Assembly (NCBI GenBank): GCA_020725585.1
Contig: DYES01000065.1
Span: forward strand, 1 to 64,000
Reading direction: 5' to 3'
DNA length: 64,000 bases
From: Desulfovirgula sp.
Lineage (GTDB): Bacteria; Bacillota; Desulfotomaculia; Desulfotomaculales; Nap2-2B
Part shown: piece by piece, positions 39,330 to 48,247 of the stretch
How positions within the stretch are numbered: the first letter of the stretch is position 1
Layout of the letters: every line of letters begins with the position of its first letter
Program-made: the position numbers and the translations under genes
Notes under the pieces: model-generated
The model's input: only the letters and a program-made list of their open reading frames with translations
The model's database searches: none
What the model was told of the DNA's origin: nothing

Positions 39330-40448
39330 CTATATATTCAACACCATATTGTTCCGGTGGACGACCTCTTCGTAGCCTTTATGACCCAGCAACCTTTCTA
39401 TTTCTTTGGTCTTGGCCCCCTTGATCGCGTTTACTTCCGCGGCGGAAAAATTGGTTATCCCGCGGGCGATTTCATTGCCGTCGGGACCGTGTATACTCAC
39501 CGTGTTACCTATTTCAAAATCGCCTTCTACCTGCACTACGCCGGACGGCAAAAGGCTTTTTCCTTTATACAGCAAGGCCGCCGCGGCTCCCTCGTCCACG
39601 TAAATTTTCCCGTGCACGGTTGAGCTGTAGGCGATCCACCGCTTTTTATTCTCCAGCCTCTCCGAGGGCCAAAATACCGTTCCCAGCGGTTCCCCGCTGA
39701 CCACCCGGCGAACCACGTCTTTTTCGGCCGCGGAGGCCAGCACCATAATGATTCCGGAATGCATGGCGATCCTGGCCGCCTGAAGCTTCGTGATCATTCC
39801 GCCGGTGCCCAGCTTGTTTTTTGTGCCGGCAGCAATCTGTTCCAATTGCGGAGTGATTTCCTTAACCTCCGGGATCAGCCGGGCCGGGCCGGCAGAGGGG
39901 TCACCTTCATAAAACCCATCGATATCTGAAAGCATAATCAATAAATCGGCATCCACCAGGCCGCCAACCTGAGCGGCCAGGTTATCGTTGTCGCCCAGTT
40001 TGATTTCCTCCACCGCCACTGTGTCATTTTCGTTAATAATCGGCAGCACGCCTATGCGCAGCAATGTATACATGGTGTTGCGGGCATTTAAAAAACGCTT
40101 CCGGTCTGCGAAGTCCTCGCGCGTCAACAGTACCTGGCCTACCGGCACGTTGTACTCCGCGAAAAATTTTTCGTAGATGTGGATCAAAATACCCTGGCCC
40201 ACGGCGGCAGCCGCCTGTTTTTCCGGAATTGTTTTCGGACGCCGGGCATAACCCAGCCTGTTTAAGCCCACCCCAATCGCTCCGGAAGTAACCAGAAGCA
40301 TTTCTTTTCCTTGATTATGCAGGTCGGCCAGCTGGCGGACCAGGCTTTCCATTTGCGCCAGGTTCGGACGCCCAGTAGGATAAATCAGGGAGCTTGAACC
40401 GATTTTGACTACGATTCGTTTCACTGCGGAGAACTGTCTTTGCTCCAA
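39330..40448 (-). CDS. proB: Glutamate 5-kinase
   Basis: First step of proline synthesis, usually inhibited by proline. The kinase domain reads VKRIVVKIGSSSL, MLLVTSGAIGVGLNRLGY, LPIINENDTVA and TGGMITKLQAARIA, and a C-terminal PUA domain (GKIYVDEGAAAALLYKGKSLLPSG) follows. I favour TTG 40448 (372 residues, AGGGAG nine bases upstream). An ATG at 40502 overlapping the obg stop as ATGA is also possible and would couple translation; it adds 18 residues without family similarity. Confidence 0.94.
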   Translation of the reverse strand: MEQRQFSAVKRIVVKIGSSSLIYPTGRPNLAQMESLVRQLADLHNQGKEMLLVTSGAIGVGLNRLGYARRPKTIPEKQAAAAVGQGILIHIYEKFFAEYNVPVGQVLLTREDFADRKRFLNARNTMYTLLRIGVLPIINENDTVAVEEIKLGDNDNLAAQVGGLVDADLLIMLSDIDGFYEGDPSAGPARLIPEVKEITPQLEQIAAGTKNKLGTGGMITKLQAARIAMHSGIIMVLASAAEKDVVRRVVSGEPLGTVFWPSERLENKKRWIAYSSTVHGKIYVDEGAAAALLYKGKSLLPSGVVQVEGDFEIGNTVSIHGPDGNEIARGITNFSAAEVNAIKGAKTKEIERLLGHKGYEEVVHRNNMVLNI

Positions 40449-40498
40449 TTCCTGCCACTCCCTCGTTAGCTTAAAACCAGTATAAACAATAAACAGCT

Positions 40499-41791
<1,293 letters not shown>

Positions 41792-42343
41792 TCACCTGAC
41801 CGAAAAACAAAGCGTTATTGCCCCCGTACCGTTGCTTGCTTCAAATTTTGCCTGCCCCTGGCCGGAAGAAAAACGATCACGAACAGCCTCAAGCTGTTCC
41901 TTTATGAAATAGGGATCGCGGCAGAAAAAACTGATCACACAGACATAGTAACCGGGCTCTTCCCTTAAATTAACCTTTATTTCCCGATGCCTTATTGAAA
42001 GCGGACTTAAGGAAAAAATCGCCTGGGCCAGCGCCCATTCCAGGTAAGAGCTGATTTCCTCTCCGGAAAGAGCGCACTTGTCGAGATCTGTTTGCAAATC
42101 ATACTTTATCGTGATGCCTTTTTGCGCTGCCTCGTTTTGTGCGACTAAAAAAACCAGGGCCACTTCGGGCAGGTGCAGACGGGTAATTTTACTTTCCTCG
42201 GCAATTATTCCAACAACTTCCGCAATGTATTCTCTGGCCTCGGAAACTTTGTTTAACTGCAGGTAACCCAGAATTACCTGCAGGTGATTTAAAAAGTCAT
42301 GCCTTTGGGCCCGGACCACCCCTAGAACTGAGCTGGCCTGCAT
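41792..42343 (-). CDS. spo0B: Sporulation phosphotransferase Spo0B-like protein
   Basis: A 183-residue protein with an N-terminal helical hairpin holding the phosphorylatable histidine (RAQRHDFLNHLQVILGYLQLN, His15) and a C-terminal degenerate histidine-kinase-like domain with no nucleotide-binding motifs. This matches Spo0B, which moves phosphate from Spo0F to Spo0A. The position between rpmA and obg is the same as in Bacillus subtilis. Spo0B is often missing in Clostridia, so its presence suggests a phosphorelay in this organism. ATG 42343 follows GGGGCAGGGG. A histidine kinase fragment would be the alternative. Confidence 0.85.
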   Translation of the reverse strand: MQASSVLGVVRAQRHDFLNHLQVILGYLQLNKVSEAREYIAEVVGIIAEESKITRLHLPEVALVFLVAQNEAAQKGITIKYDLQTDLDKCALSGEEISSYLEWALAQAIFSLSPLSIRHREIKVNLREEPGYYVCVISFFCRDPYFIKEQLEAVRDRFSSGQGQAKFEASNGTGAITLCFSVR

Positions 42344-42380
42344 CTAAAATTCCCCTGCCCCAACGTAAACTTTTTAACGG

Positions 42381-42415
42381 TATAAAAAACCGGTCCCCCG
42401 GAAAGGACCGGTTTT
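42381..42415 (-). terminator. Terminator after rpmA
   Basis: An 11-base perfect stem, AAAACCGGTCC (42386-42396) with GGACCGGTTTT (42405-42415), followed on the minus strand by T-rich sequence. It separates rplU-rpmA from spo0B-obg; partial read-through may still feed the latter. Confidence 0.85.
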
Positions 42416-42434
42416 GTGCGCTTATTGATATGTT

Positions 42435-42698
42435 TTACATCACGAGTACTGGCTCCACGTGAACCTGCTTTTTGTCGCGACCTTTCCGCTGAAAGCGAAC
42501 CACCCCGTCGACCAGGGCAAACAGGGTATCGTCACCGCCCCTGCCGACATTGCGGCCAGGATGGATTCTGGTTCCTCTCTGACGCACCAATATGCTGCCG
42601 GCAGTGACCATCTGGCCGTCCTGCCTCTTTACACCGAGCATTTTTGGCTGCGAATCCCTTCCGTTGCGGGAACTGCCCACTCCTTTTTTATGCGCCAT
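42435..42698 (-). CDS. rpmA: 50S ribosomal protein L27
   Basis: An 87-residue L27 ([17 protein letters not shown], then [15 protein letters not shown] and [11 protein letters not shown]). L27 reaches into the peptidyl transferase centre with its N-terminus. In many Firmicutes L27 is made with an extra N-terminal peptide that the protease Prp removes; here the protein begins directly with MAHKKG and no prp lies between rplU and rpmA. ATG 42698 follows AGGAGGTGAGG. Confidence 0.98.
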   Translation of the reverse strand: MAHKKGVGSSRNGRDSQPKMLGVKRQDGQMVTAGSILVRQRGTRIHPGRNVGRGGDDTLFALVDGVVRFQRKGRDKKQVHVEPVLVM

Positions 42699-42736
42699 TT
42701 ACCCTCACCTCCTGACTTATGAAACACCCCGAATGA

Positions 42737-43054
42737 TCAGGCGCCTGTTTCAATTTTTTCTACAACTACCTGCGTGAAAGGCTGCCGGTGGCCTTTTTTC
42801 CGACGGTAATTCTTTTTCGGCTTATACTTAAAGACGATAATTTTCTTGCCCCGCCCCTGGCGAACGGCCCTCAGCAATACTTTCGCGCCTTCCACAAACG
42901 GCGCCCCTACCTTAAAGTCCCCATCACTAACAATAGCCAGCACCCTGTCTAAAGTTACCGTTTCTCCCGGCTCCACCGGCAGCTTTTCCACGAAAAGAGC
43001 ATCCCCTTCACGCACCCGGTACTGTTTTCCACCCGTCTCGATAATGGCGTACAT
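42737..43054 (-). CDS. rplU: 50S ribosomal protein L21
   Basis: A 105-residue L21: [60 protein letters not shown]. The start is ATG 43054 with AAGGGG upstream; a long in-frame extension to 43252 is not coding, since it includes the promoter. It is 38 bases from rpmA. The roughly 85-base leader after the promoter could hold an L21 leader RNA structure, which I cannot confirm by eye. Confidence 0.98.
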   Translation of the reverse strand: MYAIIETGGKQYRVREGDALFVEKLPVEPGETVTLDRVLAIVSDGDFKVGAPFVEGAKVLLRAVRQGRGKKIIVFKYKPKKNYRRKKGHRQPFTQVVVEKIETGA

Positions 43055-43148
43055 AAAAATCAACCCCTTAATTCGCAGGACTCGCCCGGAGCAGGTAGGC
43101 AGCGCCTTTTTCAAAAACCCGTCCGGCGCGGTATGATTTATAAGTTTT

Positions 43149-43176
43149 ATTCTAACACATAGTATTGTTTTGTCAA
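43149..43176 (-). promoter_or_regulatory. rplU-rpmA promoter
   Basis: Minus strand TTGACA (43176-43171), 16 bases, TAGAAT (43154-43149). The 282-base gap to rng otherwise holds GC-rich inverted segments near 43185-43230 and an AT-rich tract downstream of rng with no clean terminator. Confidence 0.7.
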
Positions 43177-43336
43177 GCGGAGTGACGGCGCCCACAAGTG
43201 CCGCCAGGCGGTCAACCGCGCCTCGGCGCCCGTGATCCTCATTTGAAACCAATTCAACGGCTCAAAAGCTGAACGAAAAATTAATTAAAAAATACTCTGC
43301 GCCTTTTTAACCTGTCGGCTTTGAACCTTAAATCGT

Positions 43337-45016
43337 TCACTTCACCAGCCTGGCACGCGCGTAGGTGCGGTAGACTTTGTCCACCTCCACCGGGACCGTT
43401 TCGCCGACTAGCGCGCCCGCCCCCTCGATGTCCAGAACAAAGCCGTTGATGCGGGCGATGCCGTCCTCCGCCTTGGAAACGTGGGGTTCTTCAATTTTCA
43501 CTTCCAAAAGCTGGCCGGGGTGCACGGGAAGGGACTGGGCCTTGATCTCCGCCCGGTCGTACAAAGGCCGAATGGAAACCGATTCGATGTGCTGCGTCTG
43601 GGAGCCGCGGATGTATATATTTTTGCCCGTGTGCCTTTCCAGATCGCGCAGATGGGTGCCCCCGCTCCCGATCAGACGCGCCGCCACGTGGGGATGGGCC
43701 TCTACCAAAATGGTGTCGGCGGCAGTGCGGCGCGCCAGATCGTAAATGTGATTTTTAATGTGAATGCCCACCGTTTCTTCGGAAAGGACCTTTCCCCGTC
43801 CCTCACAGTACGGGCAAGGCTTCTGCAATACCTCCGCCAGGCTGGGGCGGACCTTTTTCCTGGTCAGCTCTAACAGGCCCAATTGCGTAATGCCCAGGAT
43901 ATTGGTCTTGGTTTTGTCTTTTTTCAGTTCTGCTTCCAGAGCCTCTAGCACCCGCCGGCGGTTCTCTTCCCTTTGCATATCAATAAAATCAACAATAATG
44001 ATCCCGCCGATATTGCGGAGCCTGATCTGACGGGCAATCTCCACCGCCGCTTCCAGATTTGTTTTCAGCACCGTATCTTCCAGATCCGTCGTGCCCACAA
44101 ATTTACCCGTATTTACGTCGACGGCAGTGAGGGCCTCCGTCTGGTCGATAACGATGTACCCTCCGGATCTCAACCAGACTTTCCGCTTTAAAGCCTTCTC
44201 GATCTCCTGGTCGATGCCGTAATCCTTAAAAATATTGTTGCGCATCTCCAAAATTACTTTGGGGCGCAGACGCGGGCTGATAATTTCCAGAATATCCATA
44301 ATTTTTTCGTATTCAAAACGCGAATCAACGATCAGGCGGTCAAAGTCTTCTGTGAAGAGATCTCTTAAAATACGCTGGCTCAGTTCCAGGTCCCGGTGAA
44401 TTAAACTGGGCGCGGAACTGTTTTTGGCCCGGGAGAGGATTTTTTTCCAAAGTTGGGTGAGGATATTGACATCCTGCTGCAAATCCCCTTCTTCCACCCC
44501 TTCGGCCACCGTCCGCACAATCAAGCCCATTTTTTCCGGTTTTACGCGCCCAGCCAGGGTCTTTAGCCTTTCTCTCTCTTTTTCCGAGCCGATGCGCCGG
44601 GAAACCCCTATATATTCCATCGTGGGCATTAACACCAGGTAACGCCCGGGCAAAGTTACGTGCGTGGTGACCCGCGGACCTTTGCTGCCCAGGGGCGCCT
44701 TAACCACCTGGACGATGATTTCCTGACCGCGTTTTAATAGCGAGGAAATATTTGTTGGGAAGTCTCTGCCGTTACCGTTCCACGTGCGCGGGGGCAGCGC
44801 ATCCTCGACGTATAAAAAAGCGTTCTTTTCCAGGCCGATATCCACAAAGGCGGCCTGCATCCCCGGCAGAACGTTCTCCACCCGCCCTTTAAAGATGTTG
44901 CCGACCAGCTTTTGGGCAAGGGACCGCTCAATATATACCTCTACCACCACGTCATCCTCTAAAACGGCAACTTTTGTTTCCTCTTCTCCGGCATGAAGAA
45001 CAATTTCTTTAAACAC
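43337..45016 (-). CDS. rng: Ribonuclease G/E family protein
   Basis: A 559-residue endoribonuclease for rRNA and mRNA processing. N-terminal S1 RNA-binding domain (GNIFKGRVENVLPGMQAAFVDIG), RNase-H-like catalytic core with the magnesium aspartates in TAVDVNTGKFVG and IIVDFIDM, and the zinc-link CPYCEGRG that ties the dimer. Lacks the long RNase E tail, so it is of the RNase G type. It is downstream of the TIGR03936 gene by three bases, a standard clostridial order before rplU. Confidence 0.95.
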   Translation of the reverse strand: MFKEIVLHAGEEETKVAVLEDDVVVEVYIERSLAQKLVGNIFKGRVENVLPGMQAAFVDIGLEKNAFLYVEDALPPRTWNGNGRDFPTNISSLLKRGQEIIVQVVKAPLGSKGPRVTTHVTLPGRYLVLMPTMEYIGVSRRIGSEKERERLKTLAGRVKPEKMGLIVRTVAEGVEEGDLQQDVNILTQLWKKILSRAKNSSAPSLIHRDLELSQRILRDLFTEDFDRLIVDSRFEYEKIMDILEIISPRLRPKVILEMRNNIFKDYGIDQEIEKALKRKVWLRSGGYIVIDQTEALTAVDVNTGKFVGTTDLEDTVLKTNLEAAVEIARQIRLRNIGGIIIVDFIDMQREENRRRVLEALEAELKKDKTKTNILGITQLGLLELTRKKVRPSLAEVLQKPCPYCEGRGKVLSEETVGIHIKNHIYDLARRTAADTILVEAHPHVAARLIGSGGTHLRDLERHTGKNIYIRGSQTQHIESVSIRPLYDRAEIKAQSLPVHPGQLLEVKIEEPHVSKAEDGIARINGFVLDIEGAGALVGETVPVEVDKVYRTYARARLVK

Positions 45017-45019
45017 TTT

Positions 45020-45727
45020 CTACTCCTCCGTCGCAGTCCTCCCGCTTTCCCTGGAGTCGGAGCTTTTTTCAAAAAATAATCCCGTCCGTTTAATCCTGCA
45101 TGTCTGCAAAAGCACAGGAAGCCCGCATTTTTCCAAAAGACCCCGGCAGACCTCCTCCGGGCGCACGTTGCCGCTGCTGCCCGCCTGCAACTCCATTTCC
45201 AAGACCACTTTTTTTTGCTCCACCTTGCCTTGCAAACGATATATTCCCGGACGGATATCCTTGGTCTTTTGCCGGTCTTTTTTCTTTGTGGCTGCTTCCA
45301 CTGCAGAAAGGGCCAGAAAAGAATCAAGACAACCTTGCAATGCGCTGTTTGTCAGCGGACCGGAAAGTTCCATTTCCACTTCGTAACGGGCTTTTTTCAG
45401 GGTCGCCATCAATGAAGGTGCGCGATCACTAACCGGCCGGGCCTCTTTAACCCGAATACCCTCCGGAAAAACCATGTTTAAACGAGAAATTATTTCTTTT
45501 GGAGAAATATTTTTCTCCAATTCGATATCTAAATATTCCTGCTCCCCTGCCACCCCCACCGGCAGCGGGGCGGCAAAGCTAAACCGGGGGTGGGGATTAA
45601 AACCCTGGGAAAAAGCTAACGGCAGCCTCGCCCGGCGCAAGGCGCGCTCCGTGGTGCGCACAAGGTCCAGGTGCGACAAAAACCTGGCCGGCCCCTCCTT
45701 GCTAAACTGCACCCTGTAGCGGGGCAA
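45020..45727 (-). CDS. TIGR03936 family protein (DUF2344)
   Basis: A 235-residue radical-SAM-linked protein of unknown function: RYRVQFSKEGPARFLSHLDLV, RRARLPLAFSQGFNPHPRFSF and GEQEYLDIELEKNI are characteristic. It is nearly always adjacent to the TIGR03960 radical SAM enzyme, and in some species fused to it. The start TTG 45727 has GGGAGG eight bases upstream and lies 26 bases inside the preceding gene; a TTG at 45757 is also in frame. A role in tRNA or rRNA modification has been guessed from neighbours such as rng, but is not shown. Confidence 0.85.
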   Translation of the reverse strand: MPRYRVQFSKEGPARFLSHLDLVRTTERALRRARLPLAFSQGFNPHPRFSFAAPLPVGVAGEQEYLDIELEKNISPKEIISRLNMVFPEGIRVKEARPVSDRAPSLMATLKKARYEVEMELSGPLTNSALQGCLDSFLALSAVEAATKKKDRQKTKDIRPGIYRLQGKVEQKKVVLEMELQAGSSGNVRPEEVCRGLLEKCGLPVLLQTCRIKRTGLFFEKSSDSRESGRTATEE

Positions 45728-47573
45728 CCTCTTTCCCTCCCGAAAGCTCCGGAGCAATTTCTAAAGTTACACACAAACCGCAGCCGGAACATTTCCCTTC
45801 CCGGCAGTCGCCGGTCAATATTCCTTTCAGGGCGCGCTGATGTTCATCAATCAGGTATTTTTTAGAAACGCCGGCGGATATGTGCTCCCAGGGCAATATG
45901 TCATCGTAATCATATTTCTGGTAAGCATACCATTCGGGAACAATCCCGGTCCGGCGAAAAGCCTCCCGCCAGAGATCAAAGCGGAAACATTCCGACCACC
46001 CGTCAAAACGGCAGCCCAGGCGCCACGCCTCTTCCAGTGCCGCCGCCAGGCGCCTGTCCCCGCGCGCCAGGACGGCTTCTAAAAAACTCTGGCGAGAATC
46101 ATGCCAGCGAAAAATAATTCCTTTCGTTTTGAGCAAATTTTTTAGGAGAGCCTGTTTCTCGTTTAACTCTTCCTGGGTATCCTGTGGTTCCCATTGAAAG
46201 GGGGTATGGGATTTAGGCACGAAACAGGACACGCTCACCGTAACGGCCAACTTGCCGCGCGGCACCCCCAGGCGCTTCCCTGTCTCCAACACCTGGCGGG
46301 CCAGCCGGGCGATGCCTTCTACGTCCGCACGGGTTTCGGTAGGCAGGCCGATCATAAAATACAGCTTGACCGCCGACCAGCCCGCGGCAAAAGCGCTTTG
46401 CACCGCCCGCAGCAGATCTTCTTCGCCAACTCCTTTATTAATCACGTTGCGCAGGCGCTGCGTGCCGGCCTCGGGGGCAAAGGTGAGGCCCGCTTTACGC
46501 ACGCGGCTGACCTCCTGCGCCAGGGCCACCGAAAAAGCATCGACCCGCAAAGAAGGCAAAGATATGTTTATCCTCTGGGCGGCAAACTCATCCAATAGCT
46601 CGCCCACCAATCTGGCGACCTGTGAATAATCGGCAGTGCTTAAGGAAACGAGCGAAATTTCCTCGTAACCGGTACTTTTTACCAGTTCTCTGGCCTGCTC
46701 TAAAAGCGTTTCCGGCCTTTTTTCCCGCACGGGCCGGTAAATATTCCCGGCCTGGCAAAACCGGCAGCCCCTAGTACAACCCCGCATAACTTCCAGCATG
46801 ATGCGGTCGTGAACCACTTCCGTGGAAGGAACGACCAATTTATCCGGAAAGGGCGCGGCGTCAAAATTTTTCACCACCCTTTTAGTTACTCGCTCCGGCA
46901 CGCCTTCCCGGGACGGTTTGATCGAGGCGATCTTTCCATCCGGCTTATATTCTACCAGATAGAGAGACGGCACGTAAACACCGCCTATCCCCGCCGCCTG
47001 CAGCAAAAATTTTTCCCTGTCCCTGTGTTTCTGATAATTTTTAACCAGATCAATAATTTCAGGAAATACCTCTTCCCCTTCGCCAATTACAAAAAGGTCA
47101 ACAAAGTCGGCCAGCGGTTCGGGATTATAGGCACAGGGGCCGCCCGCGATAACCAGAGGATGTTGAGCGGAGCGCTCTTGAGCGCGCAAAGGCAATCCGG
47201 CCAAATCCAACATGTTGAGGACGTTGGTAAACGTCATTTCGTATTGCAGCGTAAAGGCCAGCAGATCAAAGTCCCCGACGGTACGCTGCGATTCCAGGCT
47301 AAAAAGCGGAATCCGGTGCTGGCGCATCTCTTTTTCCATGTCCGGCCAGGGCGCAAAAACTCGCTCCATTAAAGCATCGTCCCGTTCGTTTACTAAATGA
47401 TAAAGGATTTGCAGGCCCAGATGCGACATGCCTACCTCGTAAACGTCCGGAAAGGCAAAGGCAATTTTGACTGGAGTTTGCTCCCAGTTTTTGAGCACCG
47501 CGTTCCATTCCCCGCCCGCGTAGCGCGCCGGCTTCTGGACGCGGCTTAAAACCCTTTCAATTTTGGGATTCAT
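45702..47573 (-). CDS. B12-binding-domain radical SAM protein, TIGR03960 family
   Basis: A 623-residue protein. Residues about 35-180 are a cobalamin-binding-like Rossmann part (VKIAFAFPDVYEVGMSHLGLQ, VIAGGPCAYNPEPLADFVDLF), followed by the radical SAM barrel with MRGCTRGCRFCQAGNIYRP (Cx3Cx2C) and a C-terminal region ending in two Cys pairs (CREGKCSGCGLC) that may carry another cluster. No DxHxxG cobalamin motif is obvious, so B12 binding is uncertain. It overlaps the TIGR03936 gene. ATG 47573 follows GAGAGGGG. Confidence 0.88.
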   Translation of the reverse strand: MNPKIERVLSRVQKPARYAGGEWNAVLKNWEQTPVKIAFAFPDVYEVGMSHLGLQILYHLVNERDDALMERVFAPWPDMEKEMRQHRIPLFSLESQRTVGDFDLLAFTLQYEMTFTNVLNMLDLAGLPLRAQERSAQHPLVIAGGPCAYNPEPLADFVDLFVIGEGEEVFPEIIDLVKNYQKHRDREKFLLQAAGIGGVYVPSLYLVEYKPDGKIASIKPSREGVPERVTKRVVKNFDAAPFPDKLVVPSTEVVHDRIMLEVMRGCTRGCRFCQAGNIYRPVREKRPETLLEQARELVKSTGYEEISLVSLSTADYSQVARLVGELLDEFAAQRINISLPSLRVDAFSVALAQEVSRVRKAGLTFAPEAGTQRLRNVINKGVGEEDLLRAVQSAFAAGWSAVKLYFMIGLPTETRADVEGIARLARQVLETGKRLGVPRGKLAVTVSVSCFVPKSHTPFQWEPQDTQEELNEKQALLKNLLKTKGIIFRWHDSRQSFLEAVLARGDRRLAAALEEAWRLGCRFDGWSECFRFDLWREAFRRTGIVPEWYAYQKYDYDDILPWEHISAGVSKKYLIDEHQRALKGILTGDCREGKCSGCGLCVTLEIAPELSGGKEVAPLQGAV

Positions 47574-47673
47574 GATCCCCTCTCCTAAATGCGTTTCTAA
47601 CTGGTATTATTGCCCGCGGGAAAACGTTCCTTACATAAGTTTTTCTTCTTCCGGCTTAAAAAACCTGCCTTCC

Positions 47674-47805
47674 TTAAAATAAAGAAGCTGCCAGCGCTGA
47701 GGAGGCCACTTCCTCGTAATCCCCGCCCACCGCCACTAATTTACCGTCGCACAAAGCCAGCCACTGATTCTGGCAAAAAACAAAAACCAGGCTTTCGTAG
47801 GACAT
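47674..47805 (-). CDS. Small protein, 43 residues (DUF5678-like)
   Basis: MSYESLVFVFCQNQWLALCD followed by a GKLVAVGGDYEEV segment. The pattern W-x-A-L-x-DGK-x-VA-x-G resembles the short DUF5678 proteins. It has a strong site GGAGGTGAGGG five bases before ATG 47805. No promoter or terminator is clear, and it lies about 100 bases upstream of the radical SAM gene. Function unknown. Confidence 0.6.
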   Translation of the reverse strand: MSYESLVFVFCQNQWLALCDGKLVAVGGDYEEVASSALAASLF

Positions 47806-47872
47806 ACCCTCACCTCCCTCTTACTTACTTACTTATTTAACTTACCTACTTTAATACCCCCCACAATAACTT

Positions 47873-47898
47873 AAGGCCACCCCAACCTGGGTGGCCTT
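47873..47898 (-). terminator. Hairpin after the 40-residue gene
   Basis: AAGGCCACCC and GGGTGGCCTT form a ten-base stem with loop CAACCT. On the minus strand it is followed by TTAAGTTATT, on the plus strand by TTTCCTTTT. It lies 28 bases past the stop of the 40-residue frame. Confidence 0.65.
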
Positions 47899-47925
47899 TC
47901 CTTTTCTGACGAATCCAGAGAATTT

Positions 47926-48048
47926 TCAAGGCAAGTCCACTGCAGGTTGCCGGCATAAATACGCAAACGCCACTTCCCCGGCGCACATGGCCATGCCCGG
48001 GGTGCCTGTAGTAGTCATTGCGTTTGCCATCGTAACCGGCAACAACAT
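47926..48048 (-). CDS. Small protein, 40 residues, unknown
   Basis: A 40-codon frame beginning MLLPVTMANAMTTTG and including GMAMCAGEVAFAYLC, with two cysteines and no clear membrane span. Support for expression is unusually good for its size: a promoter at 48072-48100, AGGAGGGG seven bases before ATG 48048, and a hairpin 28 bases after the stop. The transcript would begin only about 15 bases before the ribosome site. I recognise no family. It is divergent from pgi. Confidence 0.55.
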   Translation of the reverse strand: MLLPVTMANAMTTTGTPGMAMCAGEVAFAYLCRQPAVDLP

Positions 48049-48071
48049 TAACTTCCCCTCCTAACGTATAC

Positions 48072-48100
48072 AATATACCATAAGAATGCTGCTCTGGCAA
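48072..48100 (-). promoter_or_regulatory. Promoter of the 40-residue gene
   Basis: Minus strand TTGCCA (48100-48095), 17 bases, TATATT (48077-48072). Confidence 0.7.
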
Positions 48101-48172
48101 TACTTTTTATTTCCGGACGCTGCCCAAAATAAACGCGCTCCCCAACATTACCAATGTTTGGAAGCATCTCGC

Positions 48173-48202
48173 TTGACAGAGAAAGGTATAATATGGTATT
48201 TT
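48173..48202 (+). promoter_or_regulatory. Candidate pgi promoter
   Basis: TTGACA (48173-48178) with an 18-base spacer to TATTTT (48197-48202); a perfect TATAAT at 48187-48192 lies within the spacer and could serve with a poor -35. The start codon is 46 bases downstream. Confidence 0.5.
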
Positions 48203-48247
48203 GAGCTCAATGCGAACGCTAATTCCATGCTGAAGGATGTGGTTAAA

